A DNA stretch of 64,000 bases from Flavobacterium phragmitis (GTDB taxonomy: Bacteria > Bacteroidota > Bacteroidia > Flavobacteriales > Flavobacteriaceae): NCBI RefSeq assembly GCF_900112575.1, contig NZ_FOMH01000015.1:28552-92551 (forward strand). Direction: 5' to 3'. This document shows, one piece after another, positions 7,239 to 16,602 of this stretch. The translations under genes and the position numbers were made by a program. A model generated the notes under the pieces. That model saw only the letters and a list, made by a program, of their open reading frames with translations, searched no databases and was not told the DNA's origin. The stretch's first letter is position 1; every line of letters starts with the position of its first letter.

Positions 7239-9866
7239 ATGAAGACAAAAAATATAAAATATCAAATCTTTATTTTAATCTCGTTTTGGTGTACTGCCCA
7301 AAATACAAAACCAAATTATCCGTTTCAAAATACTGCTCTCACTTTTGATGAACGAGTAGAAAATTTAGTCAGTCAATTAACATTGGAAGAAAAAGTTGCT
7401 CAAATGTTAAATGCCGCCCCTGCAATACCACGACTTGGAATTCCTGCTTACGACTGGTGGAACGAAACACTTCACGGAGTTGCAAGAACGCCTTTCAAAA
7501 CAACGGTTTTTCCTCAAGCCATTGCGATGGCTGCCACTTTCGATAAAAATTCGCTTTTTAAAATGGCTGATTATGCTGCTTTGGAGGGTAGAGCTGTATA
7601 TAATAAAGCAGTTGAGCTTAAAAGAACAAACGAACGTTATCTGGGACTAACCTACTGGACTCCTAATATTAACATTTTCAGGGATCCAAGATGGGGACGC
7701 GGTCAGGAAACTTATGGAGAAGATCCATATCTTACAGCTATTTTAGGTGATGCTTTTGTCAAAGGGCTCCAGGGAGACGATCCCAAATACTTGAAAGCGG
7801 CAGCTTGCGCAAAACATTATGCTGTACATAGCGGTCCTGAATCATTGAGACATACTTTTGATGTCGATGTGACTCCTTACGAACTTTGGGATACTTATCT
7901 GCCTGCCTTCAGGAAATTAATTACCGAATCTAAAGTAGCCGGTGTTATGTGTGCCTACAATGCATTTAGAACCCAACCTTGCTGCGCCAGCGACATTTTG
8001 ATGAATGATATCCTGAGAAAGGAATGGAAATTTAATGGTTATGTAACATCCGACTGTTGGGCAATAGATGATTTCTTCAAAAACCACAAAACACATCCTG
8101 ACGCAGCTTCCGCTTCGGCCGATGCAGTGCTTCATGGAACTGATATTGACTGCGGAACTGACGCCTACAAATCACTTGTTCAAGCTGTAAAAAATGGACA
8201 AATCAGTGAAGAGCAAATTGATGTTTCGGTAAAACGTCTTTTTATGATCCGCTTTAGACTAGGCATGTTTGATCCTGTATCTATGGTTAAATACGCACAG
8301 ACTCCTAATTCTGTTTTAGAATCCGAAGAACATAGCAACCATGCCCTAAAAATGGCCAGACAATCTATAGTACTGCTAAAAAATGAGAAAAATACACTTC
8401 CGTTGAGCAAAAAACTTAAAAAGATTGTAGTTCTAGGTCCAAATGCTGACAATTCGATTTCTATACTTGGAAACTATAATGGAACTCCGTCTAAGTTAAC
8501 TACAGTTTTACAGGGCATCAAAGAAAAAGTAAATCCTGAAACTGAGATAGTTTTCGAAAAAGCAGTCAACTTTACAAATGATACATTACTGGTTTACAAG
8601 GATCTCAAAAACAGCTATTTTTATGAAGGAAAACAAGGTTTTAAAGCAGAATATTTTGACAATACAAAATTATCTGGCAAAGCTGAAACTGTGAAAATTG
8701 AACCTGAAATAAACAATTTTTGGCAGGAAGGAGAAATGGTCACAAAAAGCATTAAAGCAAATCATTTTTCAGCACGCTACACTACTAATTTTAAAGCTGA
8801 TGAAGATGGAAGTATCTCTTTTGAAATCACTGCAGATGACGGTTACAGATTTAGTATTGACGACAAAGAAGTTATAAACGCTTGGGATAAAAATAGATGG
8901 GGAGCGAAAACCTATAAGCTGCAAACCAAAAAAGATGAAGTTTATAAATTAGTACTTGAATACTGGCAAGGCGAAGGAAAAGCTGAAGTATCTCTTCAAG
9001 CAGGAAATTTTATAAAAACCGATTTCAATAAGCTTGTTGAACGTCATAAAAATGCAGATGCTTTTATTTTTGCAGGAGGCATTTCTCCGCAGCTTGAAGG
9101 AGAAGAAATGCCTGTTGATGCACCCGGTTTTAAAGGTGGAGACCGTACCTCTATCCTGCTACCTGAAGTACAGACCAAACTTCTGCAAGCCCTTGAATCT
9201 TCAGGAAAGCCCGTTATTTTTTTAATGATGACAGGAAGTGCTATAGCTGTGCCATGGGAATCAGAAAACATTCCGGCAATACTTAACATTTGGTATGGCG
9301 GACAAGCAGCAGGAAAGGCTGCCGCTGATGTTATTTTTGGAGACTACAATCCTGCGGGAAGACTTCCTGTAACCTTTTACAAAGATGACTCTGATTTACC
9401 TTCTTTCATAGACTATAAAATGGATAATAAAACCTATCGTTACTTTAAAGGCAAACCATTATACGGATTTGGTTACGGTCTGAGTTATACTCAATTTAAG
9501 TACAGCGAATTAAAAGCTCCAGCCAAAATAAAAAAGGGACAACCAATCACTATTGCTGTAAAAGTAACAAACTCAGGAAAGAAAGAAGGAGAAGAAGTCT
9601 CTCAACTCTATCTAATGAACCAAAATTCATCGATTAAAGCACCTTTAAAAAGTCTTAAAGGATTTGAAAGGTTTAATTTAAAACCGGGCGAAAGTACCGT
9701 TATAAAATTTAATCTTTCATCAGAAGATCTTTCGTATGTAACAGAAGACGGAAGCTTAAAACAGTATAATGGCAAAATTCAAATTGCAGTTGGAGGCAGT
9801 CAGCCTGATGAAAAAAATCACACCACAAGCAACATATTAACACAAACTCTGGAAATAGAAAAATAA
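7239..9866 (+). CDS. Secreted GH3 beta-glycosidase (beta-xylosidase-like) with inserted PA14 domain
   Basis: 875 aa. Residues 1-20 form a signal peptide ending CTAQ. The GH3 N-terminal TIM barrel (about 28-340) carries LTLEEKVAQMLN, RDPRWGRGQETYGEDP, KHYAVHSGPES, and the catalytic nucleophile Asp272 in YVTSDCWAIDDF. The C-terminal alpha/beta sandwich is split by a PA14 domain (about 460-590, with FKAEYFDN and ADDGYRFSIDD) and resumes with FAGGISPQLEGEE. A fibronectin III-like domain closes the protein (about 775-870). This arrangement matches Bacteroidota beta-xylosidase and beta-glucosidase proteins acting in the periplasm. PA14 inserts usually shape the +1 substrate site. Xylan or arabinoxylan oligosaccharides are the likely substrate given the neighbours. 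The transketolase gene follows 61 bp downstream on the same strand. Confidence 0.92.
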   Translation: MKTKNIKYQIFILISFWCTAQNTKPNYPFQNTALTFDERVENLVSQLTLEEKVAQMLNAAPAIPRLGIPAYDWWNETLHGVARTPFKTTVFPQAIAMAATFDKNSLFKMADYAALEGRAVYNKAVELKRTNERYLGLTYWTPNINIFRDPRWGRGQETYGEDPYLTAILGDAFVKGLQGDDPKYLKAAACAKHYAVHSGPESLRHTFDVDVTPYELWDTYLPAFRKLITESKVAGVMCAYNAFRTQPCCASDILMNDILRKEWKFNGYVTSDCWAIDDFFKNHKTHPDAASASADAVLHGTDIDCGTDAYKSLVQAVKNGQISEEQIDVSVKRLFMIRFRLGMFDPVSMVKYAQTPNSVLESEEHSNHALKMARQSIVLLKNEKNTLPLSKKLKKIVVLGPNADNSISILGNYNGTPSKLTTVLQGIKEKVNPETEIVFEKAVNFTNDTLLVYKDLKNSYFYEGKQGFKAEYFDNTKLSGKAETVKIEPEINNFWQEGEMVTKSIKANHFSARYTTNFKADEDGSISFEITADDGYRFSIDDKEVINAWDKNRWGAKTYKLQTKKDEVYKLVLEYWQGEGKAEVSLQAGNFIKTDFNKLVERHKNADAFIFAGGISPQLEGEEMPVDAPGFKGGDRTSILLPEVQTKLLQALESSGKPVIFLMMTGSAIAVPWESENIPAILNIWYGGQAAGKAAADVIFGDYNPAGRLPVTFYKDDSDLPSFIDYKMDNKTYRYFKGKPLYGFGYGLSYTQFKYSELKAPAKIKKGQPITIAVKVTNSGKKEGEEVSQLYLMNQNSSIKAPLKSLKGFERFNLKPGESTVIKFNLSSEDLSYVTEDGSLKQYNGKIQIAVGGSQPDEKNHTTSNILTQTLEIEK

Positions 9867-9927
9867 TTAATTCATGTGGATTTTATTTCCACAAATATAT
9901 CATTAGCACTTATTAAAAAACATAAAA

Positions 9928-11982
9928 ATGAGCAAGACAATAGACCAATTATCAGCAGATAACATTAGAGCTTTAGCAATATCAATGGTGGAGAAAGCCA
10001 ATTCTGGACATCCTGGAGGATCAATGGGCGGAGCAGATTTTATGCATATTCTATATTCTGAATACTTAAAATATGACCCTACAGATATGAACTGGATTTA
10101 CAGAGACCGCTTTTTTATGGATGCGGGACATCTCTCAGCATTAATGTATTCACAATATTATTTACTTGGCAACTATCAAAAAACAGATCTTGAAAATTTC
10201 AGACAATGGAATTCCGTTACGCCAGGTCATCCTGAAGTGGACGTCAACAGAGGAATTGAAAACACTTCTGGTCCGCTTGGACAGGGTCACGTTATGGGAA
10301 TTGGAGCTGCAATTGCTGCAAAATTTCTATCGGCAAAATTTGATCATTTATTTGACCATAAAATATATGGTTTTATAACAGACGGTGGGATTCAGGAAGA
10401 AATTTCGCAGGGAGCAGGAAGAATTGCAGGACATTTGGGATTAAACAATTTTATCATGTTTTATGATTCCAATGACGTACAATTATCTTCTATGACCGAC
10501 GAAGTAACCAGCGAAAACACAGCCACTAAATATGAATCCTGGGGATGGAAAGTGATTACTATTGATGCTCATAATCATACTCAAATACGTTCTGCATTAA
10601 ATGCTGCTAATGCCGAATTAAAAAGGCCTACACTCATCATCGGAAGAACCATAATGGGAAAAGGTTGCGTAACATCTGAAGGAGCAATGTATGAAGGTCA
10701 ATGCGAGCTTCATGGAAAGCCAATTGGCGCAACAAAAGCAGATTTTGTAAAAACACTGGAAAACTTAGGCGCCAATCCAAAAGATCCATTTGCGGTTTAT
10801 GAAAATGTAGGGGAACATTATAAAATAGTCTTAAAACAAAAAACTGAAGATGCTGCAGAGAGAAAATCAAAAATTCTTACTTGGGAAAAACAAAATCCTG
10901 AAGCAGCCAAAAAGATTGAGCAGTTCTTCAGAGGAGAACTTCCCGAAATGGACTTCAGTTCTATCAGTCAAAAAGCCAACGCGGCAACTCGTGATGCCTC
11001 TGCTGAAGTATTAGGATATTTGGCAGAAAAAATAGAAAATATGATTGTTTCATCGGCAGATTTGTCTAACAGCGACAAAACGGATGGTTTCCTGAAAAAA
11101 ACTTCGGTAATGCAGAAAGACAATTTTAATGGTGCATTTCTTCAGGCTGGTGTTGCTGAACTTACAATGGCCGCAATTGCAAATGGAATGGCATTACATG
11201 GAGGAGTAGTTCCTGTTGTCGCTACTTTTTTTGTTTTTTCTGATTACATGAAACCTGCCATACGTCTGGCGGCAATTCAGGAACTTCCTGTAAAATATGT
11301 TTTCACACATGATTCATTTCGAGTTGGAGAGGACGGACCAACGCATCAGCCAATCGAACAGGAAGCCCAGATAAGGCTTTTGGAAAAGATAAAAAACCAT
11401 AAAGGCAATCAAAGTTTCCTGGCACTTCGTCCTGCTGATGCTACTGAAACTTCTGTTGCATGGCAAATGGCCGTTGAAAACAAAACAACTCCAACTGCAT
11501 TAATTCTTTCCAGACAAAACATTAAAGATCTTCCTTATAAAGATTCAAAATTTGAAACTGCATTACAGGCTAAAAAAGGTGGTTATTTGATTAAAGAAAC
11601 TAAAAATCCGGATATTACTTTAATTGCAAATGGATCCGAAGTTTCTACTCTTTTAGAAGCGGCATCTGAGTTGGAAAAAACAAAACAATTGAAGATAAAC
11701 GTTGCTTCTATAATTTCCGAAGGGATTTTCAAATCTCAGCCACTAGAATATCAAGAGAGTATTATTCCGAAAGACGGTTTGGTTTTCGGTTTAACCGCCG
11801 GACTTCCTGTTAATTTTGAAAGTCTTGCAGGGACTAAAGGTTTTGTTTATGGATTAGATCATTTTGGATACTCTGCACCAGCCTCTGTTTTGGATGAGAA
11901 ATTTGGCTTTACAGCTCAAAACATAAGTAATGAAATCTTACAGTATATAGAAACAACCCAAAAAGCCGAATATTCGGTTTAA
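9928..11982 (+). CDS. tkt: Transketolase (single-chain)
   Basis: 684 aa, full-length for a one-chain transketolase. The thiamine-diphosphate-binding N-terminal domain has SGHPGGSMGGADF, TSGPLGQGHVMGIGAA and FITDGGIQEEISQGAGR. The central pyrimidine domain has GVAELTMAAIANGMALHGG, with catalytic Glu411, and the TH-DSFRVGEDGPTHQP segment. The C-terminal domain starts near 545. The GDG-type motif is altered (TDGGIQEE rather than DGCLMEG), as in the branch found next to arabinose genes in Bacteroides. It moves two-carbon units in the non-oxidative pentose phosphate pathway and so links xylulose-5-phosphate from arabinose or xylose to glycolysis. It is probably co-transcribed with GH3, and a weak hairpin at 9875-9893 lies in the 61-bp gap. 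Confidence 0.93.
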   Translation: MSKTIDQLSADNIRALAISMVEKANSGHPGGSMGGADFMHILYSEYLKYDPTDMNWIYRDRFFMDAGHLSALMYSQYYLLGNYQKTDLENFRQWNSVTPGHPEVDVNRGIENTSGPLGQGHVMGIGAAIAAKFLSAKFDHLFDHKIYGFITDGGIQEEISQGAGRIAGHLGLNNFIMFYDSNDVQLSSMTDEVTSENTATKYESWGWKVITIDAHNHTQIRSALNAANAELKRPTLIIGRTIMGKGCVTSEGAMYEGQCELHGKPIGATKADFVKTLENLGANPKDPFAVYENVGEHYKIVLKQKTEDAAERKSKILTWEKQNPEAAKKIEQFFRGELPEMDFSSISQKANAATRDASAEVLGYLAEKIENMIVSSADLSNSDKTDGFLKKTSVMQKDNFNGAFLQAGVAELTMAAIANGMALHGGVVPVVATFFVFSDYMKPAIRLAAIQELPVKYVFTHDSFRVGEDGPTHQPIEQEAQIRLLEKIKNHKGNQSFLALRPADATETSVAWQMAVENKTTPTALILSRQNIKDLPYKDSKFETALQAKKGGYLIKETKNPDITLIANGSEVSTLLEAASELEKTKQLKINVASIISEGIFKSQPLEYQESIIPKDGLVFGLTAGLPVNFESLAGTKGFVYGLDHFGYSAPASVLDEKFGFTAQNISNEILQYIETTQKAEYSV

Positions 11983-12069
11983 AAATAAAATCAAATATAC
12001 CAAGTCCGTTACCTATTCTTTTCAATACGAAATTATTAGTAATTAAATCTTGTAAAGTAGAGAAATTTG

Positions 12070-12098
12070 GCAGGTTTCAAAATGAACCAGAAACCTGC
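12070..12098 (+). terminator. Possible terminator hairpin after transketolase
   Basis: Arms GCAGGTTTC (12070-12078) and GAAACCTGC (12090-12098) give a 9-bp stem. The downstream tract is only moderately U-rich. It lies in the 376-bp stretch 11983-12358 that has no gene; I see nothing else there. Confidence 0.5.
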
Positions 12099-12358
12099 TA
12101 CTCTTCTCCATTATCACTAAAACTACCAATAAATATTGCCTAAATTTTCTCCATATGCAATTGGTTAGAATTGAACTCATTTAGATACAAAGCCATTTTG
12201 ATGTTTCTTGTAAAAATTATACTCTAGCCAGCCTTTTTTCTTTCGAAACAAACTATCGGCACATTAAACAATTTTGGCTTTATAAAATACAAAAAGACAT
12301 AAAACTCTCCTATTAACAAATTTGAGCAGATAAAATCATAATATCCCTCGTGTTATAT

Positions 12359-13147
12359 TTATATCAAATGCAATCCCTGCGCTGTCCTTACTGCTTCAAA
12401 AGAATTAGCAACATTGAGCTTTTCCAAAATATTCTGCCGGTGTCTGTTTACAGTATTGATACTGATATTAAGTTTCTCTGCAATCTCTTTGCTAATAAAG
12501 CCATGGGAAATAAGCAACAGAATTTCTTTTTCACGAGTAGTAAGTAAATTGAAACAGCTAACGTAGGAATCAGCATAAAACCATTCTCCAGTTTTGGTAT
12601 TTACTATACGGCCTTCAATACCCTGCTGTTCCACTGTTTTTTCAAAAGAATAATTGTACAAACACACAGCAAGCCATAAACCTCCGGTGGAACTGTTTTT
12701 GAGATAAAAACTTCGATGCAAAATATACTGATATTCATTTTTAGAATCCACCGCCCTTATACTGCATCGGGTACCATAATCCAATCTTTCCTCTGGAGGC
12801 AGTGTTTTTAAAAAATTGAAAAACTCTAATTCCAAAAGATGCCTCTTAAAAAGATCATCAGGATGAATACGCTTGTAAATATCATATTCCCAAATGGAAT
12901 CAATTGTGGTATATCCCGAATTCATATTAAAAAAACGACCAAAATCTCCACTGAAAATATAACTTTTATTATCTGCCAGATCCGACAACACCGCAACAGA
13001 ATGTTCTAGCTTTACATAATTCTGCATCATTGAAATAGCTTCTTGCAGGAGCTCTTTTCGTTTTTGGGGGCTGTCAGCAGATTCTAAAAAAAATTGTTCT
13101 TCTAAATTTGATATTGGATTCATGGAGTTATGTTGGAGTGGCTTCAT
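12359..13147 (-). CDS. LuxR-type transcriptional regulator with N-terminal PAS-like sensor
   Basis: 262 aa from the Met chosen at 13147. An open frame continues to 13294, but that would run into the divergent gene at 13261, and its extra 49 residues look non-coding. Met at 13123 is also possible. The C-terminal helix-turn-helix (last ~65 residues) is a clear LuxR/GerE domain: LLTTREKEILLLISHG, SKEIAEKLNISINTVNRHRQ and ILEKLNVANSFEAV. The N-terminal part contains DSIWEYDIYKRIHPDDLFKR, a PAS_3-like pattern seen in many flavobacterial one-component regulators. There is no receiver domain. It is divergent from the DUF1349 gene and may control it or the GH97 gene; the signal is unknown. Confidence 0.85.
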   Translation of the reverse strand: MKPLQHNSMNPISNLEEQFFLESADSPQKRKELLQEAISMMQNYVKLEHSVAVLSDLADNKSYIFSGDFGRFFNMNSGYTTIDSIWEYDIYKRIHPDDLFKRHLLELEFFNFLKTLPPEERLDYGTRCSIRAVDSKNEYQYILHRSFYLKNSSTGGLWLAVCLYNYSFEKTVEQQGIEGRIVNTKTGEWFYADSYVSCFNLLTTREKEILLLISHGFISKEIAEKLNISINTVNRHRQNILEKLNVANSFEAVRTAQGLHLI

Positions 13148-13200
13148 TATTTTATAAAAATATGGAATATATCCTTTTAAAATATGGTTATATATAACTA

Positions 13201-13231
13201 TTGTCCAAAAAAAATCTAAGTGCCTACTTTG
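13201..13231 (+). promoter_or_regulatory. Probable promoter of the DUF1349 gene
   Basis: TTG at 13201-13203 and TACTTTG at 13225-13231 are separated by 21 nt. The -7 element is one base shorter than the TAnnTTTG consensus, so this is tentative. It lies 29 bp before the ATG at 13261. Confidence 0.4.
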
Positions 13232-13260
13232 TAAAACAATATTAACATAAATAAAAAAAA

Positions 13261-13914
13261 ATGAAAAAATGCCACTTAGTTTTAATCTCAGCATTGATCA
13301 TTGCCACTAAAGCCAATGCACAAAAACTAAATGCCATGAACTGGCTAAATGAGCCGGCACAATGGGAAATTAAAGACAATAAACTTACGATGTATACCAC
13401 ACCTCAGTCAGACTACTGGAATAAAAGCCATTATGGTTTTACGGTCTACGACGGTCCATTTTTATATACAGAAAGAAGCGGAGAATTTGAAGTGTCTGTA
13501 AAGATGAGTGCAACCTATAAATCCAGATTCGATCAGGTATGTCTGATGCTTAGAATTGATGAAAATAATTATGTTAAAACTGGTGTGGAATATGTTGATG
13601 GAATATTTAATATCAGCACAGTACATACCATAGAAAAAAGTTCATGGAGTGTTTTAGGTTTAAAAGATAAACCCAAAAATGTCTGGATGAAAGCAGTACG
13701 CAGACTTGATGCTTTAGAAATCTTTTATTCTACTGATGGCACAAACTACATCATGACCAATACAGTATATTTTCCAGAATTTAAGACAGTACAAGTAGGC
13801 ATGATGGCGGCTAGTCCGGACGGAAACGGTTTTAATGCTGTTTTTGAAGATTTTAAAATTACCCATTTGCCTGATAAAAGACGTTTAGAATGGCTCAAAA
13901 ACAATCCAGGATAG
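13261..13914 (+). CDS. Secreted DUF1349 (YesU-like, concanavalin-like fold) protein
   Basis: 217 aa. Residues 1-20 are a signal peptide ending KANAQ. The mature protein follows the DUF1349 pattern: MNWLNEPAQWEI, TTPQSDYWNKSHYGFTVYDG, SGEFEVSVKMSATYKSRFDQ, MLRIDENNYVKTGVEYVDG and VQVGMMAASPDG. The family has a lectin/concanavalin-like beta-sandwich and is often found in polysaccharide utilization loci. A sugar-binding role is plausible, but no catalytic function is established. It stands alone on the plus strand between a divergent LuxR-type gene and GH97. Confidence 0.85.
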   Translation: MKKCHLVLISALIIATKANAQKLNAMNWLNEPAQWEIKDNKLTMYTTPQSDYWNKSHYGFTVYDGPFLYTERSGEFEVSVKMSATYKSRFDQVCLMLRIDENNYVKTGVEYVDGIFNISTVHTIEKSSWSVLGLKDKPKNVWMKAVRRLDALEIFYSTDGTNYIMTNTVYFPEFKTVQVGMMAASPDGNGFNAVFEDFKITHLPDKRRLEWLKNNPG

Positions 13915-13960
13915 TGAAAATCTATTTAAATAAATCTTGATTAAATCTAAAAATAAAGTA

Positions 13961-14031
13961 TTGATTAGATTTTCTTGTCTTTTTCTAATCAAAAAAAAAA
14001 GCATACTGGCGGTCAATTCAAAAGACCGCCA
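13961..14031. terminator. Two adjacent hairpins downstream of the DUF1349 gene
   Basis: Arms TTGATTAGA and TCTAATCAA (13961-13969, 13984-13992) form one stem, and TGGCGGTC and GACCGCCA (14007-14014, 14024-14031) form a second, G/C-rich one. A run of A separates them. They probably end transcription of the upstream gene. The rest of the 387-bp interval 13915-14301 shows no supportable gene. Confidence 0.45.
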
Positions 14032-14301
14032 CAGCTTCTTAATAAAGTGTCATTCAAAACAATGCAACTACAAAGACAAAACCAAAAACAGTATCTATCC
14101 CTGCTGACCACGAAAACCCAATATAAAAAATGACAAAAATTATTTTACTGATTATCTTGGTCATTTTATCATGGCTCTAACATCTAAAATTCTAAATTGT
14201 GTAGCGAGAAGATTGAAAAAGTGATATACAAATAAATTAGGGATAACAATTATTTGGGTTTTATGTGTTCTATTCATTAGTTTTGTTAAAAAAGTAATAA
14301 T

Positions 14302-16149
14302 ATGAGCCTTAAAACGAAATTAATTCTATTTATTTCTATCTGCATTCAACTGCCTACAGTTCTATCTGCACAATCAAAAAAACAGTCTGTTACCATCACT
14401 TCTCCAGATAAAAAACTTGTTGTTCAAATTCAACAGACCAGCACAAATTCCATTGAATACAGTTTTGTAGCCGACAATCATTTATTGATAAAACAAAGCA
14501 AACTTGGATTACAATCTACAAACAATATCCATTGGAATAAAGTAAGCAATTCATCTGTAAAAAGTGTTTGGAAACCTATTTGGGGAAAAAGAAAAAATGT
14601 ACCTGACTATTACAATCAAACCATAATAGATCTCACTTCCTATAAAATAATAGTAAGAGTCTACAATGATGGAATGGCTTTCAGGTATGAAGGATTAACT
14701 GCAGAGAAAGAATTGACAGAATTCAACTTTGCAGATAACTACCCTGCTTGGTATTACAATGGTGAACATCATAATATAGGTCCTGAAAAACTGCATGAAG
14801 CAAATGATGTCAGAGAGCCGGTTATGGTTGTTAAAGCAGCTGAGAACAGTTATATAGCTGTACACGAAGCTAATCTTGAAAGTGGCGAACCTTTACTTTT
14901 ACAACCTCACAAAGGAACCTCTTTGTTTTCAGTACCTTCTAAAAATGCAAAAGCATGGAGAGTTGTGATGTATGGAAGAGCTCCAGGAGAATTAACTGAT
15001 TCACACTTGATTGAATTGCTTAATCCTGATCCTGCTAAAGGAACAGATTTCTCATGGGTAAAACCAGGTATAGCGGTTTGGGACTGGCGTATTGACGGTG
15101 CTGTAGTCGATGGATTTAAATATGAAATGTCACTGAAATCCTGGAAACGTATGGTTGACTTGGCTTCTGCCAATAAAATGAAATCCTTGGTATTAGATGC
15201 CAACTGGTACGGTGAAGAGTTTAACAAAGAATCGGATCCTTTAAAAGGAGGCAAAGTTCAACAGGTACATGAGATTATTGCTTATGGGAAACAAAAAAAT
15301 GTGGGTGTTTGGCTGTATCTGAATGATGTCGGAGGAAAAAATTATCCTTTAGAAAAAACATTAAAACAATATGGGGACTGGGGAGCTGCAGGTGTAAAAT
15401 ATGGTTTTATGCAAGGCACGCCGGAAGAAAAAAACCTACATACTCAACTAATTACTAAAATCTGTGCGGAAAACCATTTAATGGTTGATTTTCATGATGG
15501 TCCTGTTCATCCCTACGGACAAATGAGAACTTGGCCAAACGCAGTTACCCGTGAGTTTTGTCAGGCGCAACTCGATGCACGAAGAGTATTTGAACCCAAA
15601 ACATTTGTAACATCTGTGTTTATAAACATGGTAGCCGGACCTATCGATATGAATAACGGCACTTTTGATATGGAGCAGAAAGGAAGAGTCGACAATCCAA
15701 TGCCAGTACCAGCTACAATTACGGCAGAAGCAGCACGTACACTCATCACTTTTTCTGGTGCCACTATCATTCCTGATATACCTGAAAACTACAATAAATA
15801 TCCTGAATTGCTAAAATTTATTAGTGCACAGCAACAACCATGGCAGGAAAGCAAAACGATTAGCGGAGAAATTGGCGAGTACATTGTCATGGCTCGTCAG
15901 GCAGCAGATGGAAACTGGCTCATCGCTGCTGCGACAAATGAAGATGGTCGTTCACTGCGTATTCCCCTAACGGTACTAGGAAAGGACAAATATAAAGCTA
16001 CAATCATGCAGGACGGAAAAGATGCTGATTTCAGAATTAATAAAGTGAGTCATGAAACGATTTCTAAAGAAGTTACAGGTAATGATTTTATAGATGTTAA
16101 ACTAGCGCCTGGTGGTGGAGCCTGTATTTTGTTACAAAAGAAAAAGTAG
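14302..16149 (+). CDS. Secreted glycoside hydrolase family 97
   Basis: 615 aa. Signal peptide 1-23 (ends TVLSAQ). An N-terminal beta-super-sandwich (about 25-265, with SPDKKLVVQI and VRVYNDGMAFRYE) is followed by the TIM barrel (about 270-520) and a C-terminal beta-sheet domain. GH97 contains inverting alpha-glucosidases (SusB type, Glu base) and retaining alpha-galactosidases or beta-L-arabinopyranosidases (Asp nucleophile). Here strand 4 reads MVDFHDGPVHP with Asp396/Asp399 and then RTWPNAVTREF, which fits the retaining type better; that assignment is inference. In this locus a beta-L-arabinopyranosidase or alpha-galactosidase acting on decorated hemicellulose is reasonable. No operator of the LacI type lies upstream. 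Confidence 0.88.
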   Translation: MSLKTKLILFISICIQLPTVLSAQSKKQSVTITSPDKKLVVQIQQTSTNSIEYSFVADNHLLIKQSKLGLQSTNNIHWNKVSNSSVKSVWKPIWGKRKNVPDYYNQTIIDLTSYKIIVRVYNDGMAFRYEGLTAEKELTEFNFADNYPAWYYNGEHHNIGPEKLHEANDVREPVMVVKAAENSYIAVHEANLESGEPLLLQPHKGTSLFSVPSKNAKAWRVVMYGRAPGELTDSHLIELLNPDPAKGTDFSWVKPGIAVWDWRIDGAVVDGFKYEMSLKSWKRMVDLASANKMKSLVLDANWYGEEFNKESDPLKGGKVQQVHEIIAYGKQKNVGVWLYLNDVGGKNYPLEKTLKQYGDWGAAGVKYGFMQGTPEEKNLHTQLITKICAENHLMVDFHDGPVHPYGQMRTWPNAVTREFCQAQLDARRVFEPKTFVTSVFINMVAGPIDMNNGTFDMEQKGRVDNPMPVPATITAEAARTLITFSGATIIPDIPENYNKYPELLKFISAQQQPWQESKTISGEIGEYIVMARQAADGNWLIAAATNEDGRSLRIPLTVLGKDKYKATIMQDGKDADFRINKVSHETISKEVTGNDFIDVKLAPGGGACILLQKKK

Positions 16150-16344
16150 TTATTTGACAGTAAAATGTTTCTCTTGAAAAGTTTTATTTAAATATCTTCA
16201 TGGTTCTTTTATCTAATAACATTTAAAATCGAAGAATTTCTTGATGTCAAGTTCATATCAAGAGATTCTTCTTAAAATTTATAATTCATAACTTCTTAAG
16301 CATAAAGAATCCAAATATTATAAACTAAAGTTTAAAAAAACATA

Positions 16345-16388
16345 AAAAAGAAAAACCCCGCAGATATATCTGCAGGGTTTTTCTTTTT
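16345..16388. terminator. Strong bidirectional terminator
   Basis: An almost perfect stem of about 20 bp: AAAAAGAAAAACCC (16345-16358) pairs with GGGTTTTTCTTTTT (16375-16388), and inside it GCAGAT pairs with ATCTGC, with one mismatch (C/A). A-rich and U-rich flanks serve both strands. It lies in the 453-bp gap between GH97 and the hydrolase gene; nothing else was seen in that gap. Confidence 0.85.
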
Positions 16389-16602
16389 CTGTCTTTCAAT
16401 ATCATTCTCATAGATACTTATTTAAAACATTTAAAGTTGTAAAGAGTTCAGAATTCTTAACCGTAAAATATTTATTACAAACAATAAATCTAACTTTGAA
16501 AAAAACTTTTATTTTTGTTTACAAACCAATGTAAATCATCACATTATCCAAAACAGAACCCAAGTAATAAAGCTGAATCTTAAATTTAAACCAATTTGAC
16601 AA

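Noticed and set aside
9875..9893. Terminator between GH3 and transketolase
   Set aside because: The stem is only six base pairs (TGTGGA/TCCACA) and not followed by a proper U-run, so I treat the two genes as probably co-transcribed.
13148..13294. Upstream extension of the LuxR-type gene to 13294
   Set aside because: It would overlap the divergent DUF1349 gene and its promoter, and the extra residues resemble translated A/T-rich non-coding DNA.
14130..14180. A 16-residue hydrophobic micro-frame (MTKIILLIILVILSWL)
   Set aside because: Too short and without supporting context; may be chance in A/T-rich DNA, although small membrane peptides of this type exist.
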